DNA of 64,000 nucleotides from Pseudomonadota bacterium (GTDB lineage: Bacteria > Pseudomonadota > Gammaproteobacteria > Burkholderiales > Burkholderiaceae_B): positions 186,001 through 250,000 of the forward strand of contig JAEWEV010000008.1 in NCBI GenBank assembly GCA_023389155.1, read 5' to 3'. The notes beneath the pieces are model-generated. The model was not told the DNA's origin, ran no database searches, and saw nothing but the letters and a program-made list of their open reading frames with translations. Position 1 is the first letter of the stretch; every line of letters starts with the position of its first letter. Positions 43,287 through 52,577 of this stretch are shown in pieces. Both the position numbers and the translations under genes were made by a program.

Positions 43287-45884
43287 TCAGCCTGCAACCT
43301 CAGTGTTTTCGCGGCTAAATACAAAGGCATCGTCCTTTACGTCTACCAGGATGGTGTCACCGGGTCCGAATTCCCCTTCAAGAATTTTTCGCGCCATGCC
43401 ATTCTCAACATGTTGCTGAATTGCACGTTTCAGAGGACGAGCGCCAAACACAGGATCAAACCCGCTTTTGGCCAGTAGCGCCAGTGCTGCATCGGAAATA
43501 TGCAAGTGCATATCCTGACCAACCAGCCGTTGTGACAGACGATCCAGCTGAATCCGGGCGATGGACGAGATCTGGGCGCTATCCAGGGAATGGAAAACAA
43601 TCACTTCATCGATCCTATTGAGGAATTCGGGACGGAAAGCCTGTTTCACGTCTTCCCATACCACTTCCTTGATCGCCTCGTACGATTCTCCAGCCATGCT
43701 CTGAATATGCTGCGAACCCAGATTTGAGGTCATAACGATCACGGTATTGCGAAAATCAACCGTGCGGCCCTGACCATCCGTGAGTCGACCATCATCCAGC
43801 ACCTGCAATAGAACGTTGAAGACATCAGGATGGGCCTTTTCCACTTCGTCCAGCAAAATAACGCTGTAGGGCTTGCGACGGACAGCTTCGGTAAGGTAAC
43901 CGCCCTCTTCATAGCCCACATAGCCGGGAGGCGCACCAATCAGGCGGGCGACTGAATGCTTCTCCATGAACTCGCTCATATCGATACGCACCAGATGCTC
44001 TTCGGAATCGAACAGGAATCCGGCCAGCGCCTTGGTCAACTCAGTCTTACCCACGCCTGTGGGGCCCAGAAACAGGAACGAACCGTAAGGCCGGGAAGGA
44101 TCGGAAAGTCCGGCTCGAGAGCGACGAATCGCATCTGAGACCAGGGTGACGGCCTCATCCTGCCCTACCACGCGTTTATGCAGGAACGCCTCCATACCAA
44201 GCAATTTCTCGCGCTCGCCTTGCAGCATTTTCGATACCGGGATTCCGGTAGCGCGGGACACCACTTCCGCAATTTCCTCTGCACCGACTTCGGTACGAAG
44301 CAGACGTGGCTTGATCTTGTCTGTTTCTTCGGCCTCGGCCGCTTTCAGGCGCCCCTCCAGTTCCGGAAGGCGACTGTACTGCAACTCAGCAAGTTGTTCG
44401 TACTGGCCCTTGCGCTGGAATTCGGCCATTTCAGCCCGTACTTTCTCGATTTCTTCCTTGATGGACTGGGCGCCCTGCACCGCCGCTTTCTCGGACTTCC
44501 AGATTTCCTCGAAGTCGTTATATTCACGCTGCAGTTTCTCCAGTTCGTCTTCAATCGCTTTCAGGCGCCGCGCAGAAGCGTCATCGGTTTCCTTGCGCAC
44601 GGCTTCACGCTCGATTTTCAGCTGAATAATGCGGCGGTCCAGTCGGTCCATGACCTCCGGCTTGGAGTCGATTTCCATGCGAATGCGCGCCGCAGCCTCG
44701 TCGATCAGGTCAATTGCCTTGTCAGGCAAAAAACGGTCTGTGATATAGCGGTTGGAAAGCTCGGCAGCCGCGACAATCGCCGGATCAGTAATGTCCACAC
44801 CGTGGTGCAGTTCATAGCGCTCCTGCAAGCCACGCAAAATGGCAATCGTCGATTCCACGTTAGGCTCATTCACGAGCACTTTCTGGAAACGCCGTTCGAG
44901 CGCCGCGTCTTTCTCGATGTACTTGCGATATTCGTCAAGCGTAGTTGCACCGATACAGTGAAGTTCGCCGCGCGACAGGGCCGGTTTGAGCATATTGCCC
45001 GCATCCATGGCTCCCTCGGCCTTGCCGGCGCCCACCATGGTATGGATTTCATCAATAAAGACGATATTGCTGCCATCATCCTGTGCAAGTTCCTTGAGTA
45101 CGGCTTTCAGGCGCTCCTCGAACTCACCGCGATACTTGGCACCCGCCAGTAATGCAGCCAGGTCCAGGGAAAGCACGCGCTTGCCTCGAAGGGTTTCCGG
45201 TACCTCGTCGTTGACAATACGCTGTGCCAGTCCTTCCACAATGGCGGTTTTTCCCACGCCAGGTTCACCAATCAGCACCGGATTGTTTTTCGTCCTTCTT
45301 TGCAGTATCTGAATCGCGCGCCGGATTTCATCATCACGGCCAATGACCGGATCCAGTTTGCCCAGGCGAGCCCTTTCGGTCAGATCTGTCGTATATTTTT
45401 TCAGTGCCTGGCGATTACTCTCACCTTCCTGATCTTCGACTGCAGCGCCGCCACGAACAGCTTCAATTGCCGCTTCCAGTGCCTTTCTTTGCAAACCGGA
45501 GTCACGCAGGATGCGCCCTGCTTCGCCCTTGTCGTCTGCTACAGCCAGCAAAAACAGTTCGCTCGCAATAAAAGCATCGCCGCGGCGCGCGGCTTCCTTG
45601 TCGGTTGCGTTGAGCAGCCCGTTCAGATCACGACTGATCTGAACATTGCCATCGGATCCCTGCACCTGTGGCAGCGCACTGATTGCGCTGTCCAGGGCGG
45701 GTCCAACCCGGTTCACGGCCACGCCGGCACGCGCCAGAAGGCTGCCGGCACCGCTGTCGCTATCGGCCAGCAACGCAGAAAGAACGTGAACCGGCTCTAT
45801 GTACTGATTGTCGTTACGCGCAGCAAGGCTTTGGGCATCAGCCAGCGCCTGCTGAAATTTCGTCGTTAGTTTGTCAAATCTCAT
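43287..45884 (-). CDS. clpB: ATP-dependent disaggregase ClpB
   Basis: 865 residues: N-domain (MRFDKLTTKFQQALADAQSL), AAA1 with Walker A GEPGVGKTAIVEGLA, the coiled-coil M-domain (about residues 400-530), AAA2 with Walker A GPTGVGKTELTKALA and Walker B VILLDEVEKAHPDVFN, and the C-terminal DPVFGARPLKRAIQ. With DnaK it resolubilises aggregates. The internal ATG with GGGAAA upstream matches the family start. A sigma-32 promoter lies 54-82 bp upstream. Confidence 0.96.
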   Translation of the reverse strand: MRFDKLTTKFQQALADAQSLAARNDNQYIEPVHVLSALLADSDSGAGSLLARAGVAVNRVGPALDSAISALPQVQGSDGNVQISRDLNGLLNATDKEAARRGDAFIASELFLLAVADDKGEAGRILRDSGLQRKALEAAIEAVRGGAAVEDQEGESNRQALKKYTTDLTERARLGKLDPVIGRDDEIRRAIQILQRRTKNNPVLIGEPGVGKTAIVEGLAQRIVNDEVPETLRGKRVLSLDLAALLAGAKYRGEFEERLKAVLKELAQDDGSNIVFIDEIHTMVGAGKAEGAMDAGNMLKPALSRGELHCIGATTLDEYRKYIEKDAALERRFQKVLVNEPNVESTIAILRGLQERYELHHGVDITDPAIVAAAELSNRYITDRFLPDKAIDLIDEAAARIRMEIDSKPEVMDRLDRRIIQLKIEREAVRKETDDASARRLKAIEDELEKLQREYNDFEEIWKSEKAAVQGAQSIKEEIEKVRAEMAEFQRKGQYEQLAELQYSRLPELEGRLKAAEAEETDKIKPRLLRTEVGAEEIAEVVSRATGIPVSKMLQGEREKLLGMEAFLHKRVVGQDEAVTLVSDAIRRSRAGLSDPSRPYGSFLFLGPTGVGKTELTKALAGFLFDSEEHLVRIDMSEFMEKHSVARLIGAPPGYVGYEEGGYLTEAVRRKPYSVILLDEVEKAHPDVFNVLLQVLDDGRLTDGQGRTVDFRNTVIVMTSNLGSQHIQSMAGESYEAIKEVVWEDVKQAFRPEFLNRIDEVIVFHSLDSAQISSIARIQLDRLSQRLVGQDMHLHISDAALALLAKSGFDPVFGARPLKRAIQQHVENGMARKILEGEFGPGDTILVDVKDDAFVFSRENTEVAG

Positions 45885-45937
45885 GATATTTCCCATGTCG
45901 TTCATTGCGACCATGCACAGATGGTCCGATTGATTAG

Positions 45938-45966
45938 TACATAGTGCTTAAACGCAACATTTCAAG
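45938..45966 (-). promoter_or_regulatory. Sigma-32 promoter of clpB
   Basis: Minus strand: CTTGAAA, 13 bp, CACTATGTA. Full -35 match and six of eight defined positions of the CCCCATNTA element. Same architecture as the lon promoter at 15480. Confidence 0.78.
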
Positions 45967-46068
45967 ATGTAAGACGGAACAGTTTTTGACGGATAACAAT
46001 GCCTGCGTCGGGGTATGCCGGGCCACAACCGGTACAATCAGATTTTACCCGCACTGACTGACCATTCA

Positions 46069-46719
46069 ATGAATACAGGCCTTCCGGAAGCGACTTTCCG
46101 ACCAGACAAATCTATTACAACTGAAATCGCTTCAGTGCCACAACTTGTCGTTCTCGATACCTGTGTACTGATCTCTACCGTCCTGAAGAACCTGCTATTG
46201 CGACTGGCGCAAACCGGTATGTTCCAGCCCATTTGGGCCGATTACATTGGCCAAGAATGGCGCCGCAATGCGGCTCGCATCTGGGATGTGGCCGATACGC
46301 AAATCTTGCAGGAATGGCAGCAAATGCAACTGGCGTTCCCCCAGGCCAACATGGGTGTTGTCAGCGAATTTGAAGCGGGATTATTCAAAAGCGATGTCAA
46401 GGACTGGCATGTCATTGCAGCAGGTCGGGCAGCGCTTTCCGTCTACCCCGAACGTAGCGCGTGCGTCCTTACCCGTAATCTGCGCGATTTCAATCGTAGT
46501 GAACTTAGGGAGCACGGGCTATCGCTATTTTCCCCCGATGATTTTCTGATCCTCTGCTACGAACAGAATCCGGAACTGTTCATGCAGTTTCTTGCCCTCA
46601 TTCCGGACGATGCTGTCAGTATTGGAAAAGCCGCAGAGCCTCTGGAAACCGTTCTCAGGCGCGAACGTCTGTTTCGGCTCAGCAATCTTGTCATGCAGGA
46701 CGCCGACACCGCAGCCTGA
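46069..46719 (+). CDS. PIN-domain protein
   Basis: 216 residues. The first half is a PIN nuclease fold: VVLDTCVLISTVLKNLLLRL with the first catalytic Asp, SEFEAGLFKSDVKDWHVIAA with central acidic residues, and CVLTRNLRDFN with the last acidic site. Many PIN proteins are ribonuclease toxins (VapC), but this one is longer than VapC (about 130 residues) and has no antitoxin gene next to it; the neighbours are clpB (divergent) and an NRDE-family gene. It may be a solitary RNA-processing enzyme. Start ATG at 46069 chosen because an upstream extension overlaps the promoter region. Confidence 0.75.
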   Translation: MNTGLPEATFRPDKSITTEIASVPQLVVLDTCVLISTVLKNLLLRLAQTGMFQPIWADYIGQEWRRNAARIWDVADTQILQEWQQMQLAFPQANMGVVSEFEAGLFKSDVKDWHVIAAGRAALSVYPERSACVLTRNLRDFNRSELREHGLSLFSPDDFLILCYEQNPELFMQFLALIPDDAVSIGKAAEPLETVLRRERLFRLSNLVMQDADTAA

Positions 46720-46758
46720 CGTGTTCGCCCTGTAAAAACCTGGAGACAAAGCCGTCCC

Positions 46759-47544
46759 ATGTGTATTATTTATCTGTCCATTGCCAAAGACCCCAAGTGG
46801 CCGCTTTACATCGCCGCCAACAGGGACGAATTTCACGCCAGACCTGCCCTGCCTGCAGCCCCTTGGGACGCCAACGCGGATATCTTTTCGGGTCTTGATC
46901 TGAGTGGCGGCGGAACCTGGCTGGGAATCAACAGAAACGGGCGTTTCGGCATGCTGACGAACTATCGGGACCCGGGCACCTTCCACCCGCAGGCACCCAC
47001 TCGCGGTCTGCTGGTGAGCAACTTTCTGGACTCCGATATGACAGCCTGCGACTATGCGCATGACATCTGGAAAACCGGGAATATCTATAACGGGTTCAAT
47101 CTGATTGTCGGCGACATCCACGAGGTCTACTACACGGGTAATCGGCGGGAAGCCCCTCCGCTGCGACTGACGCGCGGCAGCTATATTCTGTCCAATCATC
47201 TTCTGGATACGCCCTGGCCCAAGGCGCAGCGCCTGCGCAACGGCCTTGATGCCATTACCCCTGACCGTTCCGTTGATGCCCTGCAACAGGTGTTCTCGCT
47301 GCTGCGGGACACAACGCCAGCACCCGACGACACGCTGCCGTCTACAGGCATTCCGCTGGAACGCGAGCGACTGCTGAGCAGCCCTTTCATCATCAGCGAA
47401 AACTACGGAACCCGCTGCTCGTCAATTATCGCTGTTGACAGCGACGGCGAAGTCACGTTCAGCGAACTGTCTTACGCACCCGACGCAACAGAGTCCGGAC
47501 GCCGCGACTGGACCTTCAGCATGCTTACGCCCTACCGATACTGA
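46759..47544 (+). CDS. NRDE family protein (TANGO2-like)
   Basis: 261 residues starting MCIIYLSIAKDPKWPLYIAA with the name-giving NRDEF motif at about residues 22-26, followed by GGTWLGINRNGRFGMLTNYR, LVSNFL and YGTRCSSIIAVD. The Cys at position 2 after Met removal resembles the nucleophile of Ntn hydrolases. The eukaryotic relative TANGO2 has been linked to haem and lipid handling; the bacterial role is unsettled. It lies 39 bp after the PIN gene on the same strand. Confidence 0.88.
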   Translation: MCIIYLSIAKDPKWPLYIAANRDEFHARPALPAAPWDANADIFSGLDLSGGGTWLGINRNGRFGMLTNYRDPGTFHPQAPTRGLLVSNFLDSDMTACDYAHDIWKTGNIYNGFNLIVGDIHEVYYTGNRREAPPLRLTRGSYILSNHLLDTPWPKAQRLRNGLDAITPDRSVDALQQVFSLLRDTTPAPDDTLPSTGIPLERERLLSSPFIISENYGTRCSSIIAVDSDGEVTFSELSYAPDATESGRRDWTFSMLTPYRY

Positions 47545-47624
47545 AATCAATACGCCAGCGATTTCCCAATCAGCGGTACAATACAGTTCCTGATCTTCTA
47601 ACCTGAACTGTGATCGCGCACGCC

Positions 47625-48545
47625 ATGGATCGTTTTACCCAATTGGAAAGTTTTGTCGCGGTAGCTACCCTGGGCACGCTGTCGGCTGCAGCCAAACAAC
47701 AAGGCATTGCTCCCGCCATGATGGGACGGCGCATTGATGCACTTGAAGAGCGCCTGGGGGTCAAACTGCTGATTCGTTCCACCCGCAAGCTCACGCTAAC
47801 GCCGGAAGGACACGCCTTTGTTGAAGAGGCCCAACGCATCCTGAAGGACTTGGCGGAAACCGAGAGCCAGATCACACAGGGCAAGGTTAAAATTGCCGGC
47901 CCCTTAAGACTGACCGCACCGGCGGGCTTTGGCCGGCAGCATGTCGCGCCGCACGTCCCCGATTTCTGTCGTGAAAACCCTGACATCCGTGTCACGCTTG
48001 ACCTGACAGACAGAATCATCGATATGTTCGAAGAGCAATATGACTGCGCAATTCGTATCGGCGATTTGCCAGACTCACAGTTGGTGGCAGTGAAGCTGGC
48101 AGACAATCGCCGCGTCGTCGTCGCTTCTCCCGAGTATCTCAGACGGAACGGAACACCGGTCCAGCCGTCGGATCTGGTCAATCACGAATGTCTTTCCTTC
48201 GGCCCCCAGGGTAGCCAGAGCAAGGGGTGGCTATTTCGCGAAAAAGGCAATACCCAGGCGTTCAAACCTTCCGGCCGTATGGCATGCTCAGATGGCAGCG
48301 TGCTTCATGAGTGGGCCTTAAACGGCTTTGGCCTGTCCTGGCGTTCCTTATGGGAGGTCCAGGCCGATCTGAATGCAGGGCGACTGGTCACCGTACTGGA
48401 TGACTTTGCGACGGCGCCTAACGGGATTTATGCAGTCCTGCCTAACCGCAAGCACCTGCCCCAGCGAACCCGCAGTTTTATCGATGTACTCAAGCACCAT
48501 TACGCGACTGATGGTTATTGGGATTTCTCCCCGGCGCAACGCTAA
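47625..48545 (+). CDS. LysR-type transcriptional regulator
   Basis: 306 residues: N-terminal winged HTH (MDRFTQLESFVAVATLGTLS, then RRIDALEERLGVKLLIRSTR) and a periplasmic-binding-like effector domain from about residue 90. The ATG at 47625 is the typical LysR start; a GTG five codons earlier is possible. It points towards, but is convergent with, the PPC/acyl-CoA operon, so it is not in the usual divergent arrangement with a target. Its target and ligand are unknown. Confidence 0.92.
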   Translation: MDRFTQLESFVAVATLGTLSAAAKQQGIAPAMMGRRIDALEERLGVKLLIRSTRKLTLTPEGHAFVEEAQRILKDLAETESQITQGKVKIAGPLRLTAPAGFGRQHVAPHVPDFCRENPDIRVTLDLTDRIIDMFEEQYDCAIRIGDLPDSQLVAVKLADNRRVVVASPEYLRRNGTPVQPSDLVNHECLSFGPQGSQSKGWLFREKGNTQAFKPSGRMACSDGSVLHEWALNGFGLSWRSLWEVQADLNAGRLVTVLDDFATAPNGIYAVLPNRKHLPQRTRSFIDVLKHHYATDGYWDFSPAQR

Positions 48546-48590
48546 GTCGAGGCATTAAGTCCGGGGGCAGAATGCCATGGCAGAAAGTTT

Positions 48591-48631
48591 GGACATGAGT
48601 TCCCTGGCATGAAATCCAGGACATGACTTCC
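48591..48631. repeat. Three degenerate direct repeats, GGACATGA-TTCC
   Basis: Near-copies at 48591-48603 (GGACATGAGTTCC), 48606-48617 (GGCATGAAATCC) and 48619-48631 (GGACATGACTTCC), arranged almost head to tail between the LysR gene and the convergent PPC gene. The core GGACAT also occurs twice at 19913-19940. They may be operator sites or scars of a lost mobile element. Confidence 0.55.
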
Positions 48632-48761
48632 ACGCTGGTAATAGAGTGTTGTTGCGTTCGACCGCTTAGATGTCTGTAGCTGTACACCAGCATAGTCACA
48701 ACCCGGATGACCCGAGTGTTATCACAGCTGTCATAACGGATACGCTGTTGCGCTGAACCCT

Positions 48762-49157
48762 CTATTCTGGCAGCCACTCCTGAATCATCACTTCAATCGT
48801 AATGCACACGGGAGACTCCCCCTTAATAAACCTGCCAGCAAAAACATCTCCGCTATTATTGGCAACCATGCCAAACAGTTCCACTTCGGTTGAACCTTCA
48901 CGATTACTGCGAATATGCCCGTTCATGCTGAGTATCTCGACGGCAAAGCCCTCTACTTTTACACTTCGAGGCACGCCTTCATCAGTCATGATTTCCAGGC
49001 TGGATTTGAACAGGCTGCCCAGCCCGCCCTTTATGATTCCCTGTTCAATCTGATGTTCACGGCAAATATCCTCCATGCCTGTCACAAGGTCATCATTGCA
49101 GAAAAATCTGGCATTGACGATGCGTCCTGGCTGACAGCTGCGGATAGTGGACTCCAT
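48762..49157 (-). CDS. PPC/DUF296-domain protein B
   Basis: 131 residues. The body (GMEDICREHQIEQGIIKGGL, LFKSSLEIMTDEG, VEGFAVEILSMNGHI, ELFGMVANNSGDVFAGRFIKG) matches the PPC (plants and prokaryotes conserved, DUF296) fold, which forms trimers. Where PPC proteins normally have a His-x-His and Gly-Gly-His pair, this one has ELFG and AGRF, so the metal-site histidines are missing. GGAG precedes the ATG. It is last of the operon, 11 bp after PPC protein A. The biochemical role of bacterial PPC proteins is unknown. Confidence 0.8.
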   Translation of the reverse strand: MESTIRSCQPGRIVNARFFCNDDLVTGMEDICREHQIEQGIIKGGLGSLFKSSLEIMTDEGVPRSVKVEGFAVEILSMNGHIRSNREGSTEVELFGMVANNSGDVFAGRFIKGESPVCITIEVMIQEWLPE

Positions 49158-49168
49158 ACATCTGCTCC

Positions 49169-49729
49169 TTACTTTGGTGAGTCAGCCTCGGCAGACCCGA
49201 TTTCGTTTGCGCTGGCGCCTGCTTTCAAGCGGTCATGACGCCCGGCATAAGCCGGATGAAATACGAACATTTCTGATGTTGCGTCAAGTCTGGCAACAAA
49301 GCCAATTTCACAGGTCGCAGTCACATAAATGCGCAAACCGGTATGTCCAACAATGCATTGCTCGATATCCAGGTGACCGCCCTGCACCAAGCCATTTTCG
49401 TTCACGAAGCAACCGTGACAGTGCAACGTGGGCCGATCCTCTTTGTCGTTGCCATATATTCCCATGGCTGCCACCAGCATGACTGCGGCAGTATGGTTAG
49501 GCGCACCATACTGGGCGATCCTTTTACCAGCAGGGTCCGGATACCCCGTGAAAAAAACGGCAGAATCAAGCGCCGCACCCATCAGATCCACATGTGCAGA
49601 ATGAATATCCAACCGCGTGAATGCCTCTGATACGCCCTCCCAGATGGAGCGCCCGTGCGCGATGTCCAGCACAAAGGTTTGCGGGGCATGACCGGCCAGT
49701 GATATCACGCGTGAGCTAAGTCGTTGCAT
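49169..49729 (-). CDS. PPC/DUF296-domain protein A
   Basis: 186 residues: FVLDIAHGRSIWEGVSEAFT, DLMGAALDSAVFFTG, and the histidine-containing core LHCHGCFVNENGLVQGGHLD, typical of PPC domains and likely a metal or ligand site. The C-terminal ~35 residues are polar. Its first 14 bases overlap the end of the acyl-CoA ligase gene, so translation is coupled. The paired arrangement with a second, degenerate PPC gene suggests a mixed oligomer. Confidence 0.82.
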   Translation of the reverse strand: MQRLSSRVISLAGHAPQTFVLDIAHGRSIWEGVSEAFTRLDIHSAHVDLMGAALDSAVFFTGYPDPAGKRIAQYGAPNHTAAVMLVAAMGIYGNDKEDRPTLHCHGCFVNENGLVQGGHLDIEQCIVGHTGLRIYVTATCEIGFVARLDATSEMFVFHPAYAGRHDRLKAGASANEIGSAEADSPK

Positions 49730-51290
49730 CGCCCTGCACCATGCGCCGAAGATCTTTTTTTACAATCTTCCCATAGCCAGACTTAGGCATGGAATCCCAG
49801 AAGTAATATTTGCTCGGGTATTTGTATCGCGCCAACCGGCCGTTGAGATGCCGGTTCAATGTTGCTGCGTCTGTCCTGCAACCCTCCTTGCACACGATGA
49901 CTGCTACCCCTGTTTCGCCCCATTTGTCATCCGGTACACCAAAAACGGCCACTTCTGAAACGGCAGTATGAGTTAACAGCGCCTCTTCAATTTCCCGCGG
50001 GTAAACATTGGAACCACCGGAAATATACATATCAGACTCCCGCCCGGTGATATACAGAAAGCCCTGCGCATCAAGATACCCCAGGTCACCGGTATGGAAC
50101 CAGCCAAAACGAAATGACTTTTCGTTAGCCGAATCATTATTGTCATAACCCATGCACACTGCAGGACCACGCACACATATTTCACCTGTAATGGCAGGAT
50201 CGCAGCGCCTGCCCTCCTCGTCCAGAATGGCGATTTCCATGCCTGTCCTTGCGTAACCACAAGTTCCAATTCTCGCATCAGGAGCAGTGTCATCTTCCTG
50301 ATGCATTTCAGGCGGCAAAACAGTGATATTACCTGTGACCTCTCCGAGTCCGTAATACTGAACCAGCACCCGGCCCAGCTTGCGCATGGCGTGTTTCTGA
50401 TCTTCACGGTACATGGGCGCCCCGGCATAAATCACGTATCTGAGAGAAGAATGATCGAATTGATCGACAGCCGGGTCCTCGGTCAATCGCTTAACGATAG
50501 TTGGAACCGTAAACATATTGTCAACACGATAATCCTGTACCAATTGCCAGGCCTCTACACAATCCAGCCGTGCAGACACGGGCAATATGCTGGCGGCGCC
50601 ACGCGCCGTATTGACAATGGCATGAATACCCGCACCGTGTGACAAGGGTGCTACAACAAGTGAACGTGAGCGATAATTGATGCCAGGCAGCAGATCGGCC
50701 AGATGATTGGTTATGACAAATGCCATTTGACCATGAGACAGAACCCCGGCCTTGGGAAATCCAGTCGTACCGGACGTGAAGAAAAACCACAAGGGATCTT
50801 CATAATCGACTTCGACTGCCTCGAAACGACCAGCTGCCCGATATTGCTCCTGCAGCGCACCGTACTGCAACTGCTGCTCTGCAGGCTCACCAATGGCAAT
50901 CACATGTTTTACCGTTGCCGACGCTTCACAGCAGCTTCTGGCATGTCCGGCAAAGCCATCGTCATAAATGACGATCGATGCCTTGCTCGCCGAAGCCAGA
51001 TAGGCGATCTCGGACTCTGTAATGCGAACATTGGTCGGTACCCAGATGGCACCCAACTTGAATGTGGCCCAGCAGCTTTCGAAAAGTTGTACATTATTGG
51101 TCGAATGAATCAGCACCCGGTCGCCCTTTCGAACACCCAGCCCCGTCAATGCGTGTGCCAGCGCATCGACGCGCGCATTCAAATCAGCCCAGGAATAGGT
51201 TTGTTCACCATGTATCAGACCAGGCTGATCGGCAAAACGCAAGCTGACCTCTGTCAGGAAATTTCCAATATTTTTCACCTGCTTGAGCAT
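49716..51290 (-). CDS. Acyl-CoA synthetase (AMP-binding family)
   Basis: 524 residues of the ANL superfamily. P-loop-like LWFFFTSGTTGFPKAGVLSH, YYGLGEVTGNITVLPPE (A5-like), GWFHTGDLGYLDAQGF with the conserved Asp, GRESDMYISGGSNVYPREIE hinge, and the C-terminal catalytic Lys in SGYGKIVKKDLR. It activates a carboxylic acid as the acyl-AMP and then the CoA thioester. The substrate is not readable. Next to a TRAP transporter and thiolase it probably activates the imported acid. Confidence 0.92.
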   Translation of the reverse strand: MLKQVKNIGNFLTEVSLRFADQPGLIHGEQTYSWADLNARVDALAHALTGLGVRKGDRVLIHSTNNVQLFESCWATFKLGAIWVPTNVRITESEIAYLASASKASIVIYDDGFAGHARSCCEASATVKHVIAIGEPAEQQLQYGALQEQYRAAGRFEAVEVDYEDPLWFFFTSGTTGFPKAGVLSHGQMAFVITNHLADLLPGINYRSRSLVVAPLSHGAGIHAIVNTARGAASILPVSARLDCVEAWQLVQDYRVDNMFTVPTIVKRLTEDPAVDQFDHSSLRYVIYAGAPMYREDQKHAMRKLGRVLVQYYGLGEVTGNITVLPPEMHQEDDTAPDARIGTCGYARTGMEIAILDEEGRRCDPAITGEICVRGPAVCMGYDNNDSANEKSFRFGWFHTGDLGYLDAQGFLYITGRESDMYISGGSNVYPREIEEALLTHTAVSEVAVFGVPDDKWGETGVAVIVCKEGCRTDAATLNRHLNGRLARYKYPSKYYFWDSMPKSGYGKIVKKDLRRMVQGDATT

Positions 51291-51354
51291 GGCTTTATTC
51301 CAGAATAAAACAGATATCTGTGCGCTGTCGGATCGACAGTCATATCACACGCGC

Positions 51355-52521
51355 TCAGGCGCGCTCAAGAATGCTGACGTAATTAGCAACGGCCGAACCA
51401 CCCATATTAAACACTCCGCCACGATCGGCTTTAGGTAACTGCATCTGCTGTGCCTGGCCGGTCAACTGCATTGCTGCCATGACGTGCATGGATACACCGG
51501 TTGCACCGATGGGATGTCCTTTTGATTTGAGTCCGCCTGAAGGATTAACGGGCAGACGTCCATCCCTGGCAGTGATCCCGTCCTGGATGACCTTTGCGCC
51601 CTCGCCCGTCCTGGCCAGTCCCATGGCTTCATATTCAATCAGTTCAGCAATGGTGAAACAGTCATGTGTCTCAACAAAGGACAGATCCTCAAGACGCAAA
51701 CTACTATCGCTCAGCGCCTGCTGCCAGGCCCGTGTCGCGCCTTCGAACACGATCGGGTCACGACGGCTGAGGGGCAGAAAATCGTTTACCTGCGAGGTTG
51801 CGACAAATTTGACGTGATTGTCACTATTGCGGACATCATCGGGGCGGCAGATGATGAGCGCTGCCGCGCCGTCTGACACCAGCGAGCAGTCGGTCCGTTT
51901 TAGCGGGCCGGCTACAAATGGATTTTTTTCGGATTCCTGACGGCAAAATTCAAAGCCGAAGTCCTTCTGCATATGCGCATAGGGATTGGCAAGCCCATTC
52001 TGATGGTTTTTGGCTGCGATCAATGCCAGCGCATCGGATTGATCGCCATAACGATCAAAGTAGGTTTTCGCAATCACATTCCCGAAAAGTCCGGCAAAGC
52101 CGCCCGCAATTCCCGCTTCCTCTTTGGCATACGAGCACTTGAGCAACACCTCACCGATCTGCGCCGTCGACAATTCTGACATTTTTTCAAATCCCAGCAC
52201 GAGCGCATAACGACTGCGACCACTTGCGACTGCATTCAACGCAGAATGAATGGCCGCCGAGCCGGTAGCGCAGGCATTTTCCACGCGCACCGCGGGAACA
52301 TATCGCATTTGTGGTATGGCGTTGAAAAGCAACGAGGATGGAAAATCCTGATAAAGAAAGCCACCATTATAGTGACCGACATGAAGCGAATCTATGTCCT
52401 GCTCATTCAGTCCGGCATGCTGAATCGCCTGCAGGGCCACTTCGCCTATCATCTGCTCCGGGTCAACACCATCCCGTTTCCCGAACTTTGAATGGCACCA
52501 GCCCGTTATTGATGCACGCAT
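51355..52521 (-). CDS. SCP2-type thiolase
   Basis: 388 residues. Conserved VENACATGSAAIHSALNAV holds the nucleophilic Cys; FVETHDCFTIAELIEYEAMG and NPSGGLKSKGHPIGATGVSM carry the two His residues. The C-terminal cysteine motif of degradative thiolases (CxGxG) is replaced by GGVFNMGGSAVANYV, as in SCP2/SCP-x types. It could cleave a beta-ketoacyl-CoA or act as an acyltransferase. It lies 56 bp after the SDR gene and 64 bp before the ligase. Confidence 0.9.
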   Translation of the reverse strand: MRASITGWCHSKFGKRDGVDPEQMIGEVALQAIQHAGLNEQDIDSLHVGHYNGGFLYQDFPSSLLFNAIPQMRYVPAVRVENACATGSAAIHSALNAVASGRSRYALVLGFEKMSELSTAQIGEVLLKCSYAKEEAGIAGGFAGLFGNVIAKTYFDRYGDQSDALALIAAKNHQNGLANPYAHMQKDFGFEFCRQESEKNPFVAGPLKRTDCSLVSDGAAALIICRPDDVRNSDNHVKFVATSQVNDFLPLSRRDPIVFEGATRAWQQALSDSSLRLEDLSFVETHDCFTIAELIEYEAMGLARTGEGAKVIQDGITARDGRLPVNPSGGLKSKGHPIGATGVSMHVMAAMQLTGQAQQMQLPKADRGGVFNMGGSAVANYVSILERA

Positions 52522-52577
52522 TGCCTTAGTCTCCGTTGTTTGAAAATGATGAACTCCTGCACAGCCGAGGTCCTGAT

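Noticed and set aside
46015..46719. VapBC-type toxin-antitoxin module
   Set aside because: No small antitoxin frame adjoins the PIN gene, and the protein is much longer than VapC.
48663..48761. Possible terminator for the PPC/TRAP operon
   Set aside because: No stem followed by a T-run could be found on the minus strand within the gap, so no terminator is claimed.
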